A DNA stretch of 64,000 nt from Oryzias latipes (GCF_002234675.1 NC_019879.2:25291855-25355854), one strand, 5' to 3'; numbered from the stretch's first letter, positions 1 to 19,202 are shown. Notes: a model not told the origin generated them from the sequence alone. Numbers and translations: made by a program.

Positions 1-418
1 NNNNNNNNNNNNNNNNNNNNNNNNNNNNNNNNNNNNNNNNNNNNNNNNNNNNNNNNNNNNNNNNNNNNNNNNNNNNNNNNNNNNNNNNNNNNNNNNNNNN
101 NNNNNNNNNNNNNNNNNNNNNNNNNNNNNNNNNNNNNNNNNNNNNNNNNNNNNNNNNNNNNNNNNNNNNNNNNNNNNNNNNNNNNNNNNNNNNNNNNNNN
201 NNNNNNNNNNNNNNNNNNNNNNNNNNNNNNNNNNNNNNNNNNNNNNNNNNNNNNNNNNNNNNNNNNNNNNNNNNNNNNNNNNNNNNNNNNNNNNNNNNNN
301 NNNNNNNNNNNNNNNNNNNNNNNNNNNNNNNNNNNNNNNNNNNNNNNNNNNNNNNNNNNNNNNNNNNNNNNNNNNNNNNNNNNNNNNNNNNNNNNNNNNN
401 NNNNNNNNNNNNNNNNNN
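1..418. other. assembly gap (run of N)
   Basis: All bases are N. The gap cuts off the unrecognised minus-strand gene whose first coding exon starts at 536. Confidence 1.
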
Positions 419-536
419 CCCCGCAGGCTTTGGGCTCCTCGTCCTCCGTAACCTTCCCGTCGTCGTCCATGTCCACCGCGTTCTGCATGTTCAGCTCCTC
501 AAAGTCGGTCTGCATCGACGCATCTTTCTTAGTCAT
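419..536 (-). CDS. first coding exon of an unrecognised gene, cut by the gap
   Basis: The minus strand is open from an ATG at 536 (good context, A at -3) to the gap, giving about 39 residues that start MTKKDASMQTDFEELNMQN and continue with a very acidic stretch (DMDDDGK, EDEEP). The base composition is clearly coding-like (GC-rich, CpG-containing) against AT-rich flanks, and the homology-like signal stops sharply just upstream of the ATG. I do not recognise the family. No signal peptide or membrane segment is visible in the part present. It lies downstream of cfap91 on the same strand. The overlapping plus-strand frame at 430-693 looks like a shadow. The coding status is inferred from composition and start context only. 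Confidence 0.5.
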
Positions 537-1265
537 CCTCGCTTTAAGATCAACACAAGAACTTAAAGCATCCATGTCGGGTCTTTTCAACAACAAAACT
601 AAATATGAACTGTTACTTAAATATTTTTTTATAAAAATCAGAAATCCTCCAAATTGTATTCAATTTGAAATACCTTCACTTTCTTTTAATTGAACATTTT
701 TGTTTAAAAAATGAGCTTCTGTGGAAAAGGGTTAGAAAATGAGCGGCAATTTTCCAACATTTTCCTCCCCATGCAATTTAATGGAGAAAAATGACAGAAG
801 GAAAAAGACTCAAGGCTAATAAATCTCCTGTCTTCCCCTCCATCTATTCCTGATCAGCAGCTTGAGGTGATTCACAGGAACATTTAGAAAGTGCAGCACA
901 GCAGTGCAGAGCAATTATGCTCTCTTAGACCAAAATAGCCACTCTTTATGCTCCAAACGACATCAATTGGATACCCCCCCCCCCCATGATTGATTTTTTA
1001 ATATATTAAAGCTCATCATTTGTGGCTTTAATTGGTTTATTTTTCATAGATGTAAAGTATTTCAGCTCAGGTGTGGATCAGCTCCTCATATCTATCTTTC
1101 ATTGCAGCAGAAACACATTTCTGGTGTTTTTGAATCGACATGTTGGGTTTCAGTGAGTTCCTCTGTCTGTCAGGTAGAGACTCTGTTTCCACACGTCTCC
1201 GTTTGACTGATTGAAACCCCAGGTTAGATAATCCAGCAGCTGCTCATCAGGGGTCATGAACTCAC

Positions 1266-1336
1266 CTGGTGACTCCAGATGTTTGGCAGGTTCGGTCCGG
1301 AAGCCCCTCCTCGCGGATCCCACCAGAGTTTGGACT
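1266..1336 (-). other. candidate 5' exon of the gene starting at 536
   Basis: On the minus strand a pyrimidine-rich acceptor (ctgttctcttcag) at about 1337 and a consensus donor (CAG|GTGAGT) at 1260-1265 bound a 71-base CpG-containing exon. All three minus-strand frames are open across it, so I cannot tell coding from untranslated sequence. It probably belongs to the gene whose ATG is at 536 and may be 5' UTR. The open frame around it (1150-1527) has no ATG before its last 35 codons. Confidence 0.35.
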
Positions 1337-1984
1337 CTGAAGAGAACAGGTGAGACGCGGCGTCGTTTTCTTGTTGGACTCGTTGACTCTGCAGAAAGGG
1401 GCTGGCATGTGTCTGCGGCTGCTACAAGTATTTCATGCTGACGGCGGAATTCAGCCACGCCCACTATGATCACATTATCTGACTTCAACAATCTGGCTGT
1501 TTGTGTAAAGTTTTTTCCCCCCAACAATATATAAACCTATTTCATTTCTTTGTTGTTTTATGTTAAGGCTGTTTTTTTCTGTAACAAATAAAAAGTACAC
1601 AAACTCTCATCTCAACATTACAAAATAGGCTGTTGTTGGGTTTGTTTTGACGTTACTGCCCTCTAGTGGTCACATTTGAAACTGCACTAAAGTGGATTCT
1701 TCTGTTTTAAGAATTTATGTCGTGAAAAATGGGTTTGTGAGTTTAATAAAACATACATGACTGTTTATTTGGGCCAAAAAAAAGAAAAGAAAAAAAGCAT
1801 ATTTTTTGTTACAGAGAGAAAAACATTGCAGACCTAGCTACACTTCCAGCAATCTCAGATTTTGATGAGGTAAGTTTACGCTTATTAACTTATAGTTATA
1901 CTATTATTACTATTATTATTATTATTAATCAGTCAGTTTGCTGTTGCTGTCACATTGAAGTTAATGCTAACCTCAGACCCATAC

Positions 1985-2480
1985 GGTGTTACACACCCAC
2001 ATGTTATTGTGGCATTTTTCTGATGATGGACGACACATATTGAGAAAATTCTTTTTTTCAAATCGTTGTGAATCAGGAGCAGACGAATGAAGAAGATCGC
2101 CTTTGTGACTTTGAAAATACGCTCCCTGCTCTGCTCCATTCTGATGCATCCAGACAAATGCATCCATGTCCGACTGCACTGGCATCTGGATCAAAACTGT
2201 ACAACATTGCTTGCCACTTTAGTTGCATCAGTAATGTTTGGGAGTGTGAGGGGCTGTAAGCTACAAGGCGAGCCCATGAACAGAAAATGATAGGAAAGGG
2301 GGCGGGGTTACTCCACACCAACAATTAGGAGGTGAACTTCTCCTGCCGCTCTGCAGAAGCTATGTCCCAGAAAATGACACAGGTTGTTGTTTTTGACTAA
2401 AAAACTCATCATAATTAAAAAGAAAAACAAAAAAAGCATGAGGAACGCTTTAAAACAAGATCAAGCACTAATCGTTTCTC
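1985..2480. repeat. MITE-like family A, copy 1
   Basis: This shares blocks with copies at 28.5, 33.1, 35.5, 55.1, 57.0 and 57.9 kb: a segment about a GTTGTGAATCAGGAGCAGAC core, a 'GGAGTGTGAGGGGCTGTAAGCTA' type block, a GGGGGCGGGGTTACTC block, and a CTATGTCCCAGAAAATGACACAGG block. It is non-coding; the short frames on both strands are chance. Confidence 0.7.
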
Positions 2481-2971
2481 CACATCAAAATGGTTTTGTT
2501 CAGTTCCAGACATCTATAAAGGTTATTCAAAAAGGAAAACCATAAAACAGTTGCCAAATGTATCCCAATAGACCGTCTGTCGGGTTTTACAATAATCAAG
2601 GTTCAACGTTCGACTAAAATCCACACCAGAAGGGTCAAAGTGGAGGTTTTGTCTATAAACCTGAGGAAGGTTAAAGTGTTTATATGTGAAATGACCCAAA
2701 ACCCACAATTTAAACCAAATATCAGAAAGACTTTTAAACAGTTTTAGTCCAAAATGATTTTTTCCCCCACTTTTGATGATTGAAAAGCTTCTGGATGAGA
2801 CTGAAAAATGTGTAGCTAAAGAAATCCGTCTGTAATCCCAGCCACAGTTTGACTTGTTGACTTTGGTTGCTATGGTGACTAGTCACAGTGTGTTTACTTG
2901 GGGTCAGGGGAGGGAAAAGAGCTTGTTGTTGACCGCTTTCACACGTTCTCATCATTTTGTGTCAGTTTACT

Positions 2972-3038
2972 GTTATTATGGGATGGAGAACATGTTGGGC
3001 TGTGTGCTGAGCCCAACATGTTTTCCATCCCATAATAA
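2972..3038. repeat. near-perfect inverted repeat (hairpin), ~29-bp arms
   Basis: The left arm (about 2972-3001) and right arm (about 3009-3038) are reverse complements, with one difference that would be a G-U pair in RNA. The loop is about 7-8 bases (tgtgtgct). It lies 46 bp past the cfap91 stop codon on the minus strand, so it is in or just beyond the 3' UTR. Confidence 0.9.
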
Positions 3039-3083
3039 ACAGCTGTAGTCCTTCATGGAAGAATGAACCCAATTCGGCATATT

Positions 3084-9604
<6,521 letters not shown>

Positions 9605-10500
9605 TTTCTTCCCAACATTTAAACGTTATAAACTATTTTAAACGGAACTCAACTGTTCACTGAGCGGCGGCGGCAGCTGCCGTCCGGATCACGTACAGGT
9701 AACCATGGAGACCGAGAAACTAACAGCTAAAAAGAGGGAGGAGCTAGCGCAAGGGAGGGAGGAGCTAGAACAAGTTCTAGTGGCATTGTCCTCACAATAG
9801 GGGGACATTTATTAGGAAAATTAAGCTTTAAATTGAATTTTTATCAGTAATTCTACATTCAAATCGTTGTGAATCAGAAGCAGACAAAAAATAAATAAAT
9901 AAACACAGTTTGTAAATAGTCATCAGATGACAAAGTCTATTTACGTCTTTGTTTTGCTTTTCTGAGCTGCCATCTGGCTTATGGAGCCTGTGACCTGATA
10001 TGGGTAAAAAAAATAATAATACAAATTCCTTCCCAAGAAAATTATTGTGGCCTTTTACACACCCAGTTTTAATCTACCCGTGATTAACTTAGATGCTTCC
10101 GGTTACGGATTTACTGTAAATAAAATAACTGGTTTAAAGCAGTAATATAAATAAAATGTATTTAAAAATGTATTTTTCCATTGCATCATTGATGTTTCCA
10201 TTGTCTATACAGCGGCTCAGCGGGCGGCTGGCTGGACAACGGACAGAGAGCCGCTGCAGGGTGTGCAGCCAGCCAGATCGGGCCTCCTAAAACTTATGAT
10301 ATTTTTCTTATTTTCATCGAGACAATAAAAAAAAAATCTTGTAGTTTGATTGTTGTTTTTAATTTTTAATTTATTTTTCCCCTCTCTAACTAATGCGGGT
10401 CGTAGAGACACGGAAGTAGCCTTTTGCAGTTGGAGGGAAGCTCACCGCACAGGGAGAGACTTTGAATGATCTCATGAACACAGACATGGATATATATATA
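9605..10500. other. cfap91 upstream region, no gene seen
   Basis: The first ~150 bases continue the CpG-rich stretch that covers cfap91 exon 1 (about 9360-9720) and probably hold its promoter; I see no TATA box. A short fragment of MITE family A (GTTGTGAATCAGAAGCAGAC) is near 9862. The remainder is AT-rich without supported features. Confidence 0.6.
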
Positions 10501-10501
10501 T

Positions 10502-11104
10502 GAGAATGTGGAAAAGACCAGAGAGATGGTTATGGACTTCAGGAAGAAACCACCACCTTCCCAGTCCCTCAGCATCTTTGGCAGAGATGTGGCAGAGGTT
10601 GAGGAGTACAAATACTTGGGAGTAACCATCGACAACAGACTGAGCTGAAGAGCAACAGCACTGCTGCATATAAGAAGGCCAGCAGCAGACTCCATTTCCT
10701 GAGGAGGCTAAGGTCCTTCAACGTGTGCAGCAAGATGCTTGAGATCTTTTACCAGTCTGTTGTGGCCAGCACTCTGTTCTTCTCGGTGACCTGCTGGGGG
10801 GGCAGCATATCTGCTAAGGACAGTAATAGACTGAACAAACTGATCCGAAGAGCTGGCTCCGTAATCGGTTGTAAAATGAATTTGAATCTGTGATGGAGAG
10901 GAGGACTTTAAATAAGCTTGTATCCATCATGGATAATCCTGAGCATCCTCTCCATCCTGTACTGGATGGTCAGTTTGATTGTTCTGGTTCTCTGTTGTCG
11001 TCTACTGTGTGTACGTTTGTATCTTGAGCCTAACGCCAACGCTGCAACAACCCAATTTCCCAAGCTGGGATCAATAAAGTATCTTTATCTTATCTTATCT
11101 TATC
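10502..11104 (+). mobile_element. 5'-truncated non-LTR retrotransposon (L2/Rex1-like), reverse transcriptase C-terminal remnant
   Basis: Plus-strand translation, with frame breaks, gives the end of a LINE ORF2: a VMDFRKK block, EEYKYLGVTIDNRLS, then RLHFLRRLRSFNVCSKML, FYQSVVASTLFFSVTCWGG and NRLNKLIRRAGSVIG. It ends in GGGATCAATAAAGTATC followed by (TTATC)n, a typical fish LINE tail. There is a stop and frame change just after RLS and stops after NLNL, so it is dead. The longer minus-strand frames here are shadows. Confidence 0.85.
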
Positions 11105-14100
11105 AGAAAGCTTTTTTTTAAAGAAAAAAATAATGATAATTATAAGACCACTGGGAACGCTTTTACAACAGTATAAAAGATGATCATCTTGTTGTCTCAT
11201 CTTGTCTTTTGAAACTACAAGTGCTGCATGTGAGAGAAAAACAGCCAGAGCTGGGTAAAGGTGGAAAAGTGTTTGGGAATACAAGGATAGCTAGACATTT
11301 GTTATGGTCTTGTTGTCTCTATAAAACTGGAATGTGAGGTGGGCTAGTTTTCACTAGAACTTCCTGTTTTTAAATCTATTCGGTTCCCAAATGTTACGTG
11401 TAAAACCTTATTGATACAAGCCTTTATAAACTTTGGAAACCCACAAACTAAACATTTTCTGTCATCTTTCTGTAATCTCTAATGAGCACATTGAAAGGCT
11501 GTAAAGGTACAGTTGCAGAATACAAAAGTATACCATAAAAAACGTATCTGTTCCTAAACAATTTAAAACTGATTAAAGGTAATAAAAGCACTTACTGCAC
11601 CTACTTGATTTGATTTAAACATTTTTTGGAATAATTATTTATCTTTATTTGTTCACCATCAATCCTATTACAATTCCTTTTTTATAATCAACAATAGAAA
11701 AGACGTGAGAGTAGAAAAAGGTTTGAATGTCTCAACAATGTTTTTCTTTCCTTTTTCTATTTTAGAAACAATTTTCTTCAATCTTCATCCTTCAGCACAC
11801 TTATTTTGGGTCGATTCTGTCTTCAACAGGAAGCCGTGTTATCTGGGGGAAATGGTGCAGACGCGTACATCCACGCACAATGCACATTACAAAACATGCC
11901 TCACTCATTCTACATCAGCTTTTTAATTCTTTTTCTTCCTCTTCGGGAGTTTGTATTTTTAGATTATAACGCTGACCAAGGTAATAATACTTCACAGCTG
12001 AAAGGTTTTGTAAGTTTTTAGAAAAAACAACAACTAGTTCCTCTGATGTGAAATATGCCAGCTCACAGTCAGCTGACACTGCTGTCTACATGAAAAGAAC
12101 CAATGAAGTATTATTAGATCTTAGAAAAAAAACAGCTTTCTGGGTATGTTTACATCTCACACTCCTCTCTGTTTTTCTTCCTTCCATCATTCAGTTATTG
12201 TTTTTCATTTTTTTTTAGATTTACACTTCAGTTTTAAGGTGATTTATAAAAGTGAAACCTAAAGATATCCACCAAGTGCAACAGTTGGTGAAATACTTTT
12301 GTGTTCTGCTTTTTTCTCTCTCTCATTTTTCAAACTGAACACGGCCAAAGGGGAGAATATACCGCAAAAAGAAAGTCAGGTTTATCAAGCTTCAGAAAAA
12401 ATAGACAGCTCATTGCAAGATTACCCATAAACCACATTCCACATATAATTTGCAGATCCTCGCTTCCCGCACACAAAACGAATACCACATATCAGTTACA
12501 TCTGTTATTTCTCAAAGGCAGAAAAGTCAGTTAATACACTTGCACCCACATAAAAAAATCTATGTAGGCAAACGGTGTGATTCTTAAACGGCACGTTGTT
12601 GTTACAGCAGATAATCTCGACCACAACCTCTGCAGTTTTGCACCAACTCAGCATTTTGGATGTCTGCTCTGATAACTGTCATTCTCTCCAGTCAACACAA
12701 TAAACCCGACATGACGCTTCACTGTGTGGAGCACAGTTTTGTTGAACTAGGCTTAAAAATAAACTCATAGCTACCTTATCTTTTCATTGGTTCTACAAAT
12801 GTGTAGATCCCTGGCCTTACAGGACAAAATACCAGCAACACAAACTATGTAAAGCTGAAAAAAACCTCTATTTACAATGACAAAAATGTATTGTCTATAA
12901 AATTCCTGCTTAATGTTATGAGGAGCAGAGTCCTGTCATTGTAAAAATACTTTCATGCAGAGCAAAAATGGTTATTATGACAAGACATTTTGGAATATGT
13001 TCTTGGTTGGATTTACAGGTCTTTCAGATTGTTTTAAAGCTGTTGACCATCATGACTCAGGCCTTAAGAAACATATCATAAGCATTGGTGACTTGGTGAT
13101 TTGGTGACTATCATTTAAGGTCAAAGCTGACCAGACGCTTTCACACACTCTTTCAGCCTGACCGGGTTTGTAGAAATCGACAGGAAAGCCTGAACATTTC
13201 ATCTTTTTGTTTTGTTTTGCTTCCTTCGACCCAGAGAAAACCAAACCACCTGGAAAAGTCGTGCAGTTACAACAGTTGCTCCTCAGAGGGCGCTATGGCC
13301 TTGCATGAACCCTAAAGTCCCTGCGTATCCATCCATCCATCCATCCATCCATCCATCCAAACCTGTTTTAATTTTGATCCGGAAGGGCAAAGGCAGTCAC
13401 AGTCAAAAACACAAACTCTGGTGGGAACCAAACCCTACAGTGTGAAAGAGCCTTTAACCTTTCAACTCAACCCTCAAGTGTTAATGTTGAGTCTCAAGTG
13501 GTGAATTGATCCCACAATGATCCTGTGTCAGGGACATTGACTGTATAAGAGAAGTGGACTGAATGAGTGTGACATCACCCTTAATCCTTGTGCTATCTTG
13601 TGAGGTCCAGACTCAACATTAACACCCTTACATCGACGTGTTCTACCTACCATCACAAAGGTGGATAAAGGTGGAAAGATTTCGTGTCATCCATGGACAC
13701 CAGTGAAGATCACAAATCATTGAAGGAAAAAGGTTCAGCGCACTGTCTAGTGGAGTCCAGATGACCCAACTCCCAATGTTATAGTACCTAGGATAGCACA
13801 AGGGTTAAAAAATGGTTTTACCTCTGGCTCCAACCAAATAAAGTTAATTCAGTTGCAATTTTTTCGCAAAATGGACGCCACCATTTTAGAAACAGAGGAC
13901 ATCAGTGATTGGTCTGAGTTGGTCTGAGTCAATGTTTGTGTGTTTTAACTTGTTTGAAGGCCACACCCCTACTACGTGAAAGCGGGCTTGGGAGGATCTG
14001 TCAAACTTTTTTGAACATTTGACGTGAGAAAGCATACTTTCATTGAGGCATCTGATTGGTTGGTTGAAAAAAATTTTAATAACTTTTATTACAGAAAAAA

Positions 14101-15350
14101 AGTGGGATTATCAACAATATGTTAATAAAAGGAGTTGATGTGATTTTGTTTTCTTGCAGCCATCGGAAACGTCATCAGTCCAGTTTCCATATACGGTGGT
14201 CAGGGCAGACGCTTTTCCAGCAGGCTGGGTTACCTCGCTTTAAATGTGCCGTTATCGTATTGTACAGGCTGCTAACAGCAAAGCTGTTCAGGATTTCCTA
14301 AAAGAAATTCTTTAAAAAATGTAAAATAAAAGAGGTACTGTACTGCCTAAGGGGAATTTAAACAATAAAAAGCATAAAAACACTACAAGATTTTTCTGTA
14401 AATGTCATTTTAGTCAAATGGTAAAAATGCAGCATGCTTTACAAATTAACGTCAAACCTTAAGATGATCTAATTTTTACAACCAGGACAGACCGTTGTCT
14501 TATCAGACCATAAGCTTATCTAACCATAACTCTAACCACAATGTTTATTGCAACCTTATTCTTCCAAATGCTTCCTTCCATTCAAGGAGTTGAAAAATTG
14601 GAAATTGGTAAAATATAAGCTGTATTTATTGCATGTCTTTACATTTTTGATGATTCATAAAAGAAAAAGAAAAAGAATTGTCAAAACCAAAACAAAAAAT
14701 AGTAAAAAAAATAAAAAAGAAAGAAAAACATCAACCCCAGAGAACTCGAGATCAATTTCCTTTTGGGCTTTTAAATTTAAGTTGACAATTTGTATTTTGT
14801 TTGTTCATTTAGCAAAGCAGCAATTAAAAGCAGCCAAAAACAAAACCCATACAAATAAGAATAAACATAAAAATAAATAAAACAAAGAAGAATGCTTTAA
14901 ATTAGTATTTAAGGCACCAAAAAAGAAACCAAAAAAAAAGTAGCCTGGATGACCGCAATGAGGAAGTTAAAGAAATTCCTAAAAACACAGCACAATGGTC
15001 GTCAAAATAAGGTCATTTCTGATCTGGGGAGGCCAACAGTTATTACTAATTTATTCACCATAAAGTGAATTAGTCAAGTTGTTGGAAGCTCAGAAGTGAA
15101 CTATCAAAACTTTTGAGTTTTCTTTTAGGATTCCTTTGTGAGAAGTTTAAAGAAACCAGTAAAATGTTGGTGTTCTGCTTCATGGTGTTGCTCTTCTGAA
15201 GTACCGTGTGACTGACACGAAAGGAAACGGCTGTCTTTGTCTTTACATATCAGACGTCACTCTGTGAAAGAGCAGGGCAAACGTTTGGGTGGAAAGGAAA
15301 GAAGGAAGAGAAAAAAAAAGAAGGGAGGGATTTGGTTTGTCACCCTTTTT
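11105..15350. other. AT-rich intergenic stretch between LINE remnant and CD200R gene
   Basis: No frame here has family features. It contains a short (ATCC)n run at 13327-13358 and a MITE at 13586-13806 (listed separately). Around 14.65-14.95 kb there is an A-rich, lysine-coding stretch that is low-complexity rather than a gene. Confidence 0.6.
13586..13806. mobile_element. MITE family B, copy 1
   Basis: A ~220-bp element with terminal inverted repeats: left AATCCTTGTGCTATC, right GATAGCACAAGGGTTA. The inside matches copies at 39.77 and 40.62 kb (CATCGACGTGTTCT..., GTCATCCATGGACACCAGTG) in the opposite orientation. It has no coding capacity. Confidence 0.8.
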
Positions 15351-15354
15351 TTTT

Positions 15355-15363
15355 TATAAAAAG
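15355..15363 (+). promoter_or_regulatory. TATA box of the CD200R-like gene
   Basis: TATAAAAAG follows a T-run and lies about 190 bp before the start codon at 15544. Initiation would be expected about 30 bp downstream, near 15385-15390, giving a ~155-base 5' UTR. Confidence 0.55.
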
Positions 15364-15543
15364 GGCGTCAATGATTCACGGTTGGCTTGTTCTAGTCATC
15401 AAACCCAGAACTTGTGGGGTTTTGAGGAGTAAGAAACAGGAGTTGTAGAGAACAGAAACGTTGACGTCCCAGCTTCTGTTCAGAAGGGTTGAGATGAACC
15501 CGTGAAACAGTTGACAGATTAAGGAGTTGTCAGAACTGCAGAG

Positions 15544-18500
15544 ATGATGAGGCCCAATCCTTGGATTTTGATCATGACTATCCTGCTTTCTGTGGCGTGG
15601 AGCCTGGAGCGAGGTGTGAATTTCTTACTTACTTTTTACCTTGACAATTTTAATAATGATTTCATATTTAATGGAGAAATATTTTGCCCTTTTTTTCTAT
15701 TTATTAATTGTAAAAGAGTTGTTTGTGAAACCAAAGTAATTTCTGTGAATAATGGAGTGATGGAGTCTAGATCCACACTGATTTCTTCTAAATTGTGACT
15801 CACTGTGGAAAGATGGTGGGCCTGCACCAAAGCAGACGAGGCAGAAACTCTCGTTTCACAACAGACGTGTGATAAGGTTGCCCTGTCTTTCTATACGAGG
15901 AGGAAGCACGCTGCCACTTGCTGTGATCTGATGATGCAGCTCTTCTCATCTGTCGGGGTCGCCAAGTTGTGGTTTTGCAGTCATGAACTTTATTTTGGTA
16001 ACACCTGACTGAAGTAAACAAGCAGCAGCTTTTGTGGAGGAGCTTTAGCAAACCGCAGCCATGGAGCTCTGAACTTTCCACAACCCGTTGCTTCCACACA
16101 GCTCTTCTAGAGTGCAGATGAAGGTTTAAGAATGGAACAGAAGCCTTGGTCTGTTCAATGAAACTGCGGTTTTCTTTCCTTTTGCTAGTCCTTTAAACAA
16201 AGCTAAAAGAAAAACAAAAAAACCTGTTTCCCTCCTGACCTTTTGTAATCCTGCTGCTCTTTTTATTCGTGGCCTTTTCTTAAAAAAACTGACTCCCTAA
16301 AATACTAAAACTGCATGACTACTAACGCACATCTGATGACTACTGTTCTCCATATTGCTCTGTTTGGAGTGAATCACTACTAACTTCAAAGAAATCTTTT
16401 ATTTTACTAACATGTTCCTTAACATTCACCCTCATCTCTCTCAGGAACTAATGAAAACCCCTCTGTGAACCCAACCAAAACCCCTCAGCCATCTAAGTAT
16501 TATGGTAATTTTTATTTTTCTATTTTTTTAAACAAAGAATTGTAAAGGGAAATGTCACAGCAGTCCACACTCAGTCTCTTTCTTAACATTTTCTTAAGCG
16601 CTTTGTTGAACTACGGTGAGTGACAATGTTGGGTATTTAAGTTTGAAAGATATTTTTATTCTGTAAAAACTAACATACGAAAGCCTTATAAACAAAGTTT
16701 GATTTGACAAAATGAAAGGAAAGCTGTTATTACTTGGAAATGATTATTAAAATTTAAAATTTTTCTTTTTGAAAAGAAATTCACACTCAAAAATAATTAA
16801 ATCAGAAATGTGAATTTTTCTTTGTATAAAATCTGTTATTTGTTTCCTTTGGGAGACAAACCAAAGCTTTTTTATTCTCTATTGGTCATAAACACTATTT
16901 TTGTGCTCAAGGTAAACCTTGTTTTCAGCTCAAATTGAAGTATAAAAGTAATAATGATCTCCTTTTTGTCATTCAATATCAAACTTTTTTTTATTCCATT
17001 AACTTTGCTTTGTCATGATTACACGATAATATTGGTATATGTCAATTATATGCTGTCAGTAAGTGAAAAAAAGGTGTGATTTGTGATTTGAAATGTAAAT
17101 TTAATGCGAGTTTTCCTGCTTTTTTTTGCAGCAAACAAAAGTAAAGTTTTCAATAACGGGAGCAATGTTAATCTAACGTGCAGTGATAAGACGTGGAATG
17201 AAGTACTTCATGTCATCTGGAATATATACTTTCGAGATCACTCCTGCAAGATAACCTTCAGCAGTTCAGGTGAAGCTGGTGAGAACTCCTGCAGAGATGG
17301 CATGTCTCTCCGGAACACTTCCAGCGCTCAGTCGTACCTGTACATCCCAAACTTTTCCACTGACGATGTGGGAATGTATGAGTGCGAATCCGTTTACAGG
17401 GGTGGAAGGGAAAATTACAACATCAATGTGTCAATCACAGGTAAGACCTTGTTCTGGTGATAGACTAAAAAGCTGCTTCAGGATCTGATTTGTAAAACAT
17501 AACATAGAAAAAGTGGGGGCCGTGAAACTTTTAGGGTCTTCATAAAAACTTCTAAATGTTCTGCTTAAAACCTTTATATATAAGAATTTTAGAAAGTATT
17601 TTGCATCTGTTATTTCTGTTTATATATAAAAAATCTGTTTCATATATTTTGTCTTTAATTGTGTAGTTGCTCCCAAAATATCGGCCTGGCTTGAGTACGA
17701 CGGCAGCAAAACGGTGGCGGTCTGCAGAGCCGAGCAGGGAAACCCCGCCGCCAACATCAGCTGGAGTCCTGCAGAAAACAAATCTGTGATGAGCATGAAC
17801 CCGTCCGATGGGTTTTTTAACGTTGAGAGTCGTCTTTCTGAAGAGGAATTTCCAGAAAACTTGACCTGTATTATCAGTCATCAGCTGTGGAATCAGGACA
17901 AGACTTTGGTACCAGACAGGAGCAAAATGAAGGCTGCAGCAAAAGGTTTTTGCATTTCATTAGCCATTGCTTCCATCTCCTGACTACCATAAGAAACTCT
18001 ACCATACGAAACCCTAAAACCTACAATTCCCAGTGCTCCACCCCTTCACATGATTAAAAATAATTCCCGTTGAGGTGTGCACAGAAGTCTTAACGGTCCG
18101 ATGCAAAGTCTGTTCATTTCAGATAATGCTTATCCTGCCTATAACATGGTCACTCATGAAAGAAACGTGTATTCAATCAATTCTTAATACTTTATTCTTG
18201 TTATTTTTTTAGGTTTAAATCGATTTTCCACAAAAAAGCGGACTATTTGGTAATATGGTGTGACACTATATCATGTTAATGGCCTCGACTGCAGCGGCAA
18301 AGGAAAGCGATATATATGTTAAAAAAAGCATTGGTTCAGAGAGAAAGTTGACCTCTTACCGCTTGTTTTCATCCAGATGATGAAGCCAAACCTCACTTCA
18401 AAGAAACAAAGTCTAAATAGTTCAATTCCTCCTCAGATCTTTTTTCTCTCTTTATGTTCTGTGGCATCCCGGTCTCAAAATAATCAAACTAACCAAACAG

Positions 18501-19202
18501 TAAACTAAAGTAAACTATAAATCACTTGTCTTTTCTACTGTCTCGCTGATGTGATAAACTGTGGAAAAAGGTATGACAAGCTATGTTTTTTTTTTATGTA
18601 TAACATTTGGGCTACGTGACCGGAACATCTTTCTTGGGTGTGCATTATCACTTTTTAATCAATCTGCCAATCAGAATCAAGTATTCACCAGGACCACGCT
18701 ATAATCAGGTCTAGAAATATTCTTTGCAGAGGACAAATTTGCATTACTGGTAGTCAGGATGTTATTTTGAAACCAATAGTTTGTTTATTTCTTTAATGAC
18801 ATCACGGACAAATCTCTCTCCAGCTCATTTGGCCTTGACATGTACGGGAGCTGTTGGGGTCGCACTTGTAATTTTGGGAGGATTAGTATATTTTGCACTA
18901 AAGAAACCAACTTTATTACCGTGAGTAGATCATTCAAATCAGTCATTGCATGTTTCTTTTCTCTTTTCCGTTCACTTACAAAGCATGTTTGTGTTGTTTC
19001 CCCCAGGTTCTGTCAACAGACAGACACCTCTACATCTAAACCACCTATGGTGAGTCACCGGATCTTCAGGTTTCCTTTTTTTTTCTGTTTGCGTCCTCAT
19101 TTGTGACAATCTGTTCCTTTGTCTATGTAGACATCAGAGGATGTGGAAGAAGTGGAGCCCTATGCTAGCTACGTTCAACGCGTGAACTCGATCTACAACT
19201 AA
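15544..19202 (+). CDS. cd200r1: CD200 receptor-like (cell surface glycoprotein CD200 receptor 1), 7 exons
   Basis: This is a type I membrane receptor expected to bind CD200 and damp myeloid activation. Exons: 15544-15613 (signal peptide, hydrophobic ILIMTILLSVAWS), 16445-16504 (short linker), 17132-17440 (V-type Ig; Cys in NLTCSD, DDVGMYECES), 17667-17945 (C2-type Ig; AVCRAEQGNP, ENLTCIISH), 18824-18920 (transmembrane, GVALVILGGLVYFAL), 19007-19049, 19131-19202. Phases fit throughout (309 residues; human about 325-350). The tail EPYASYVQRVNSIYN parallels the human CD200R1 tail QPYASYTEKNNPLYD, which recruits DOK adaptors by its NPxY; here the proline is serine. Extra cysteines in the first Ig domain (HSCKIT, NSCRDG) fit the CD200R family. 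The Ig exons have phase-1 borders. The Ig2 donor (G|GTTTTT) is weak. I chose the first of two adjacent ATGs. Confidence 0.87.

Noticed and set aside
1150-1527. 125-codon minus-strand frame as a full gene
   Set aside because: It has no ATG until its last 35 codons, and a strong acceptor and donor lie inside it. Only the 71-base exon between them is plausible.
10390-10695. Minus-strand frames with a hydrophobic stretch
   Set aside because: They are the reverse strand of the LINE reverse transcriptase remnant.
14548-14880. 110-codon lysine-rich frame
   Set aside because: It comes from A-rich low-complexity DNA. It has no domain and no splice or promoter context.
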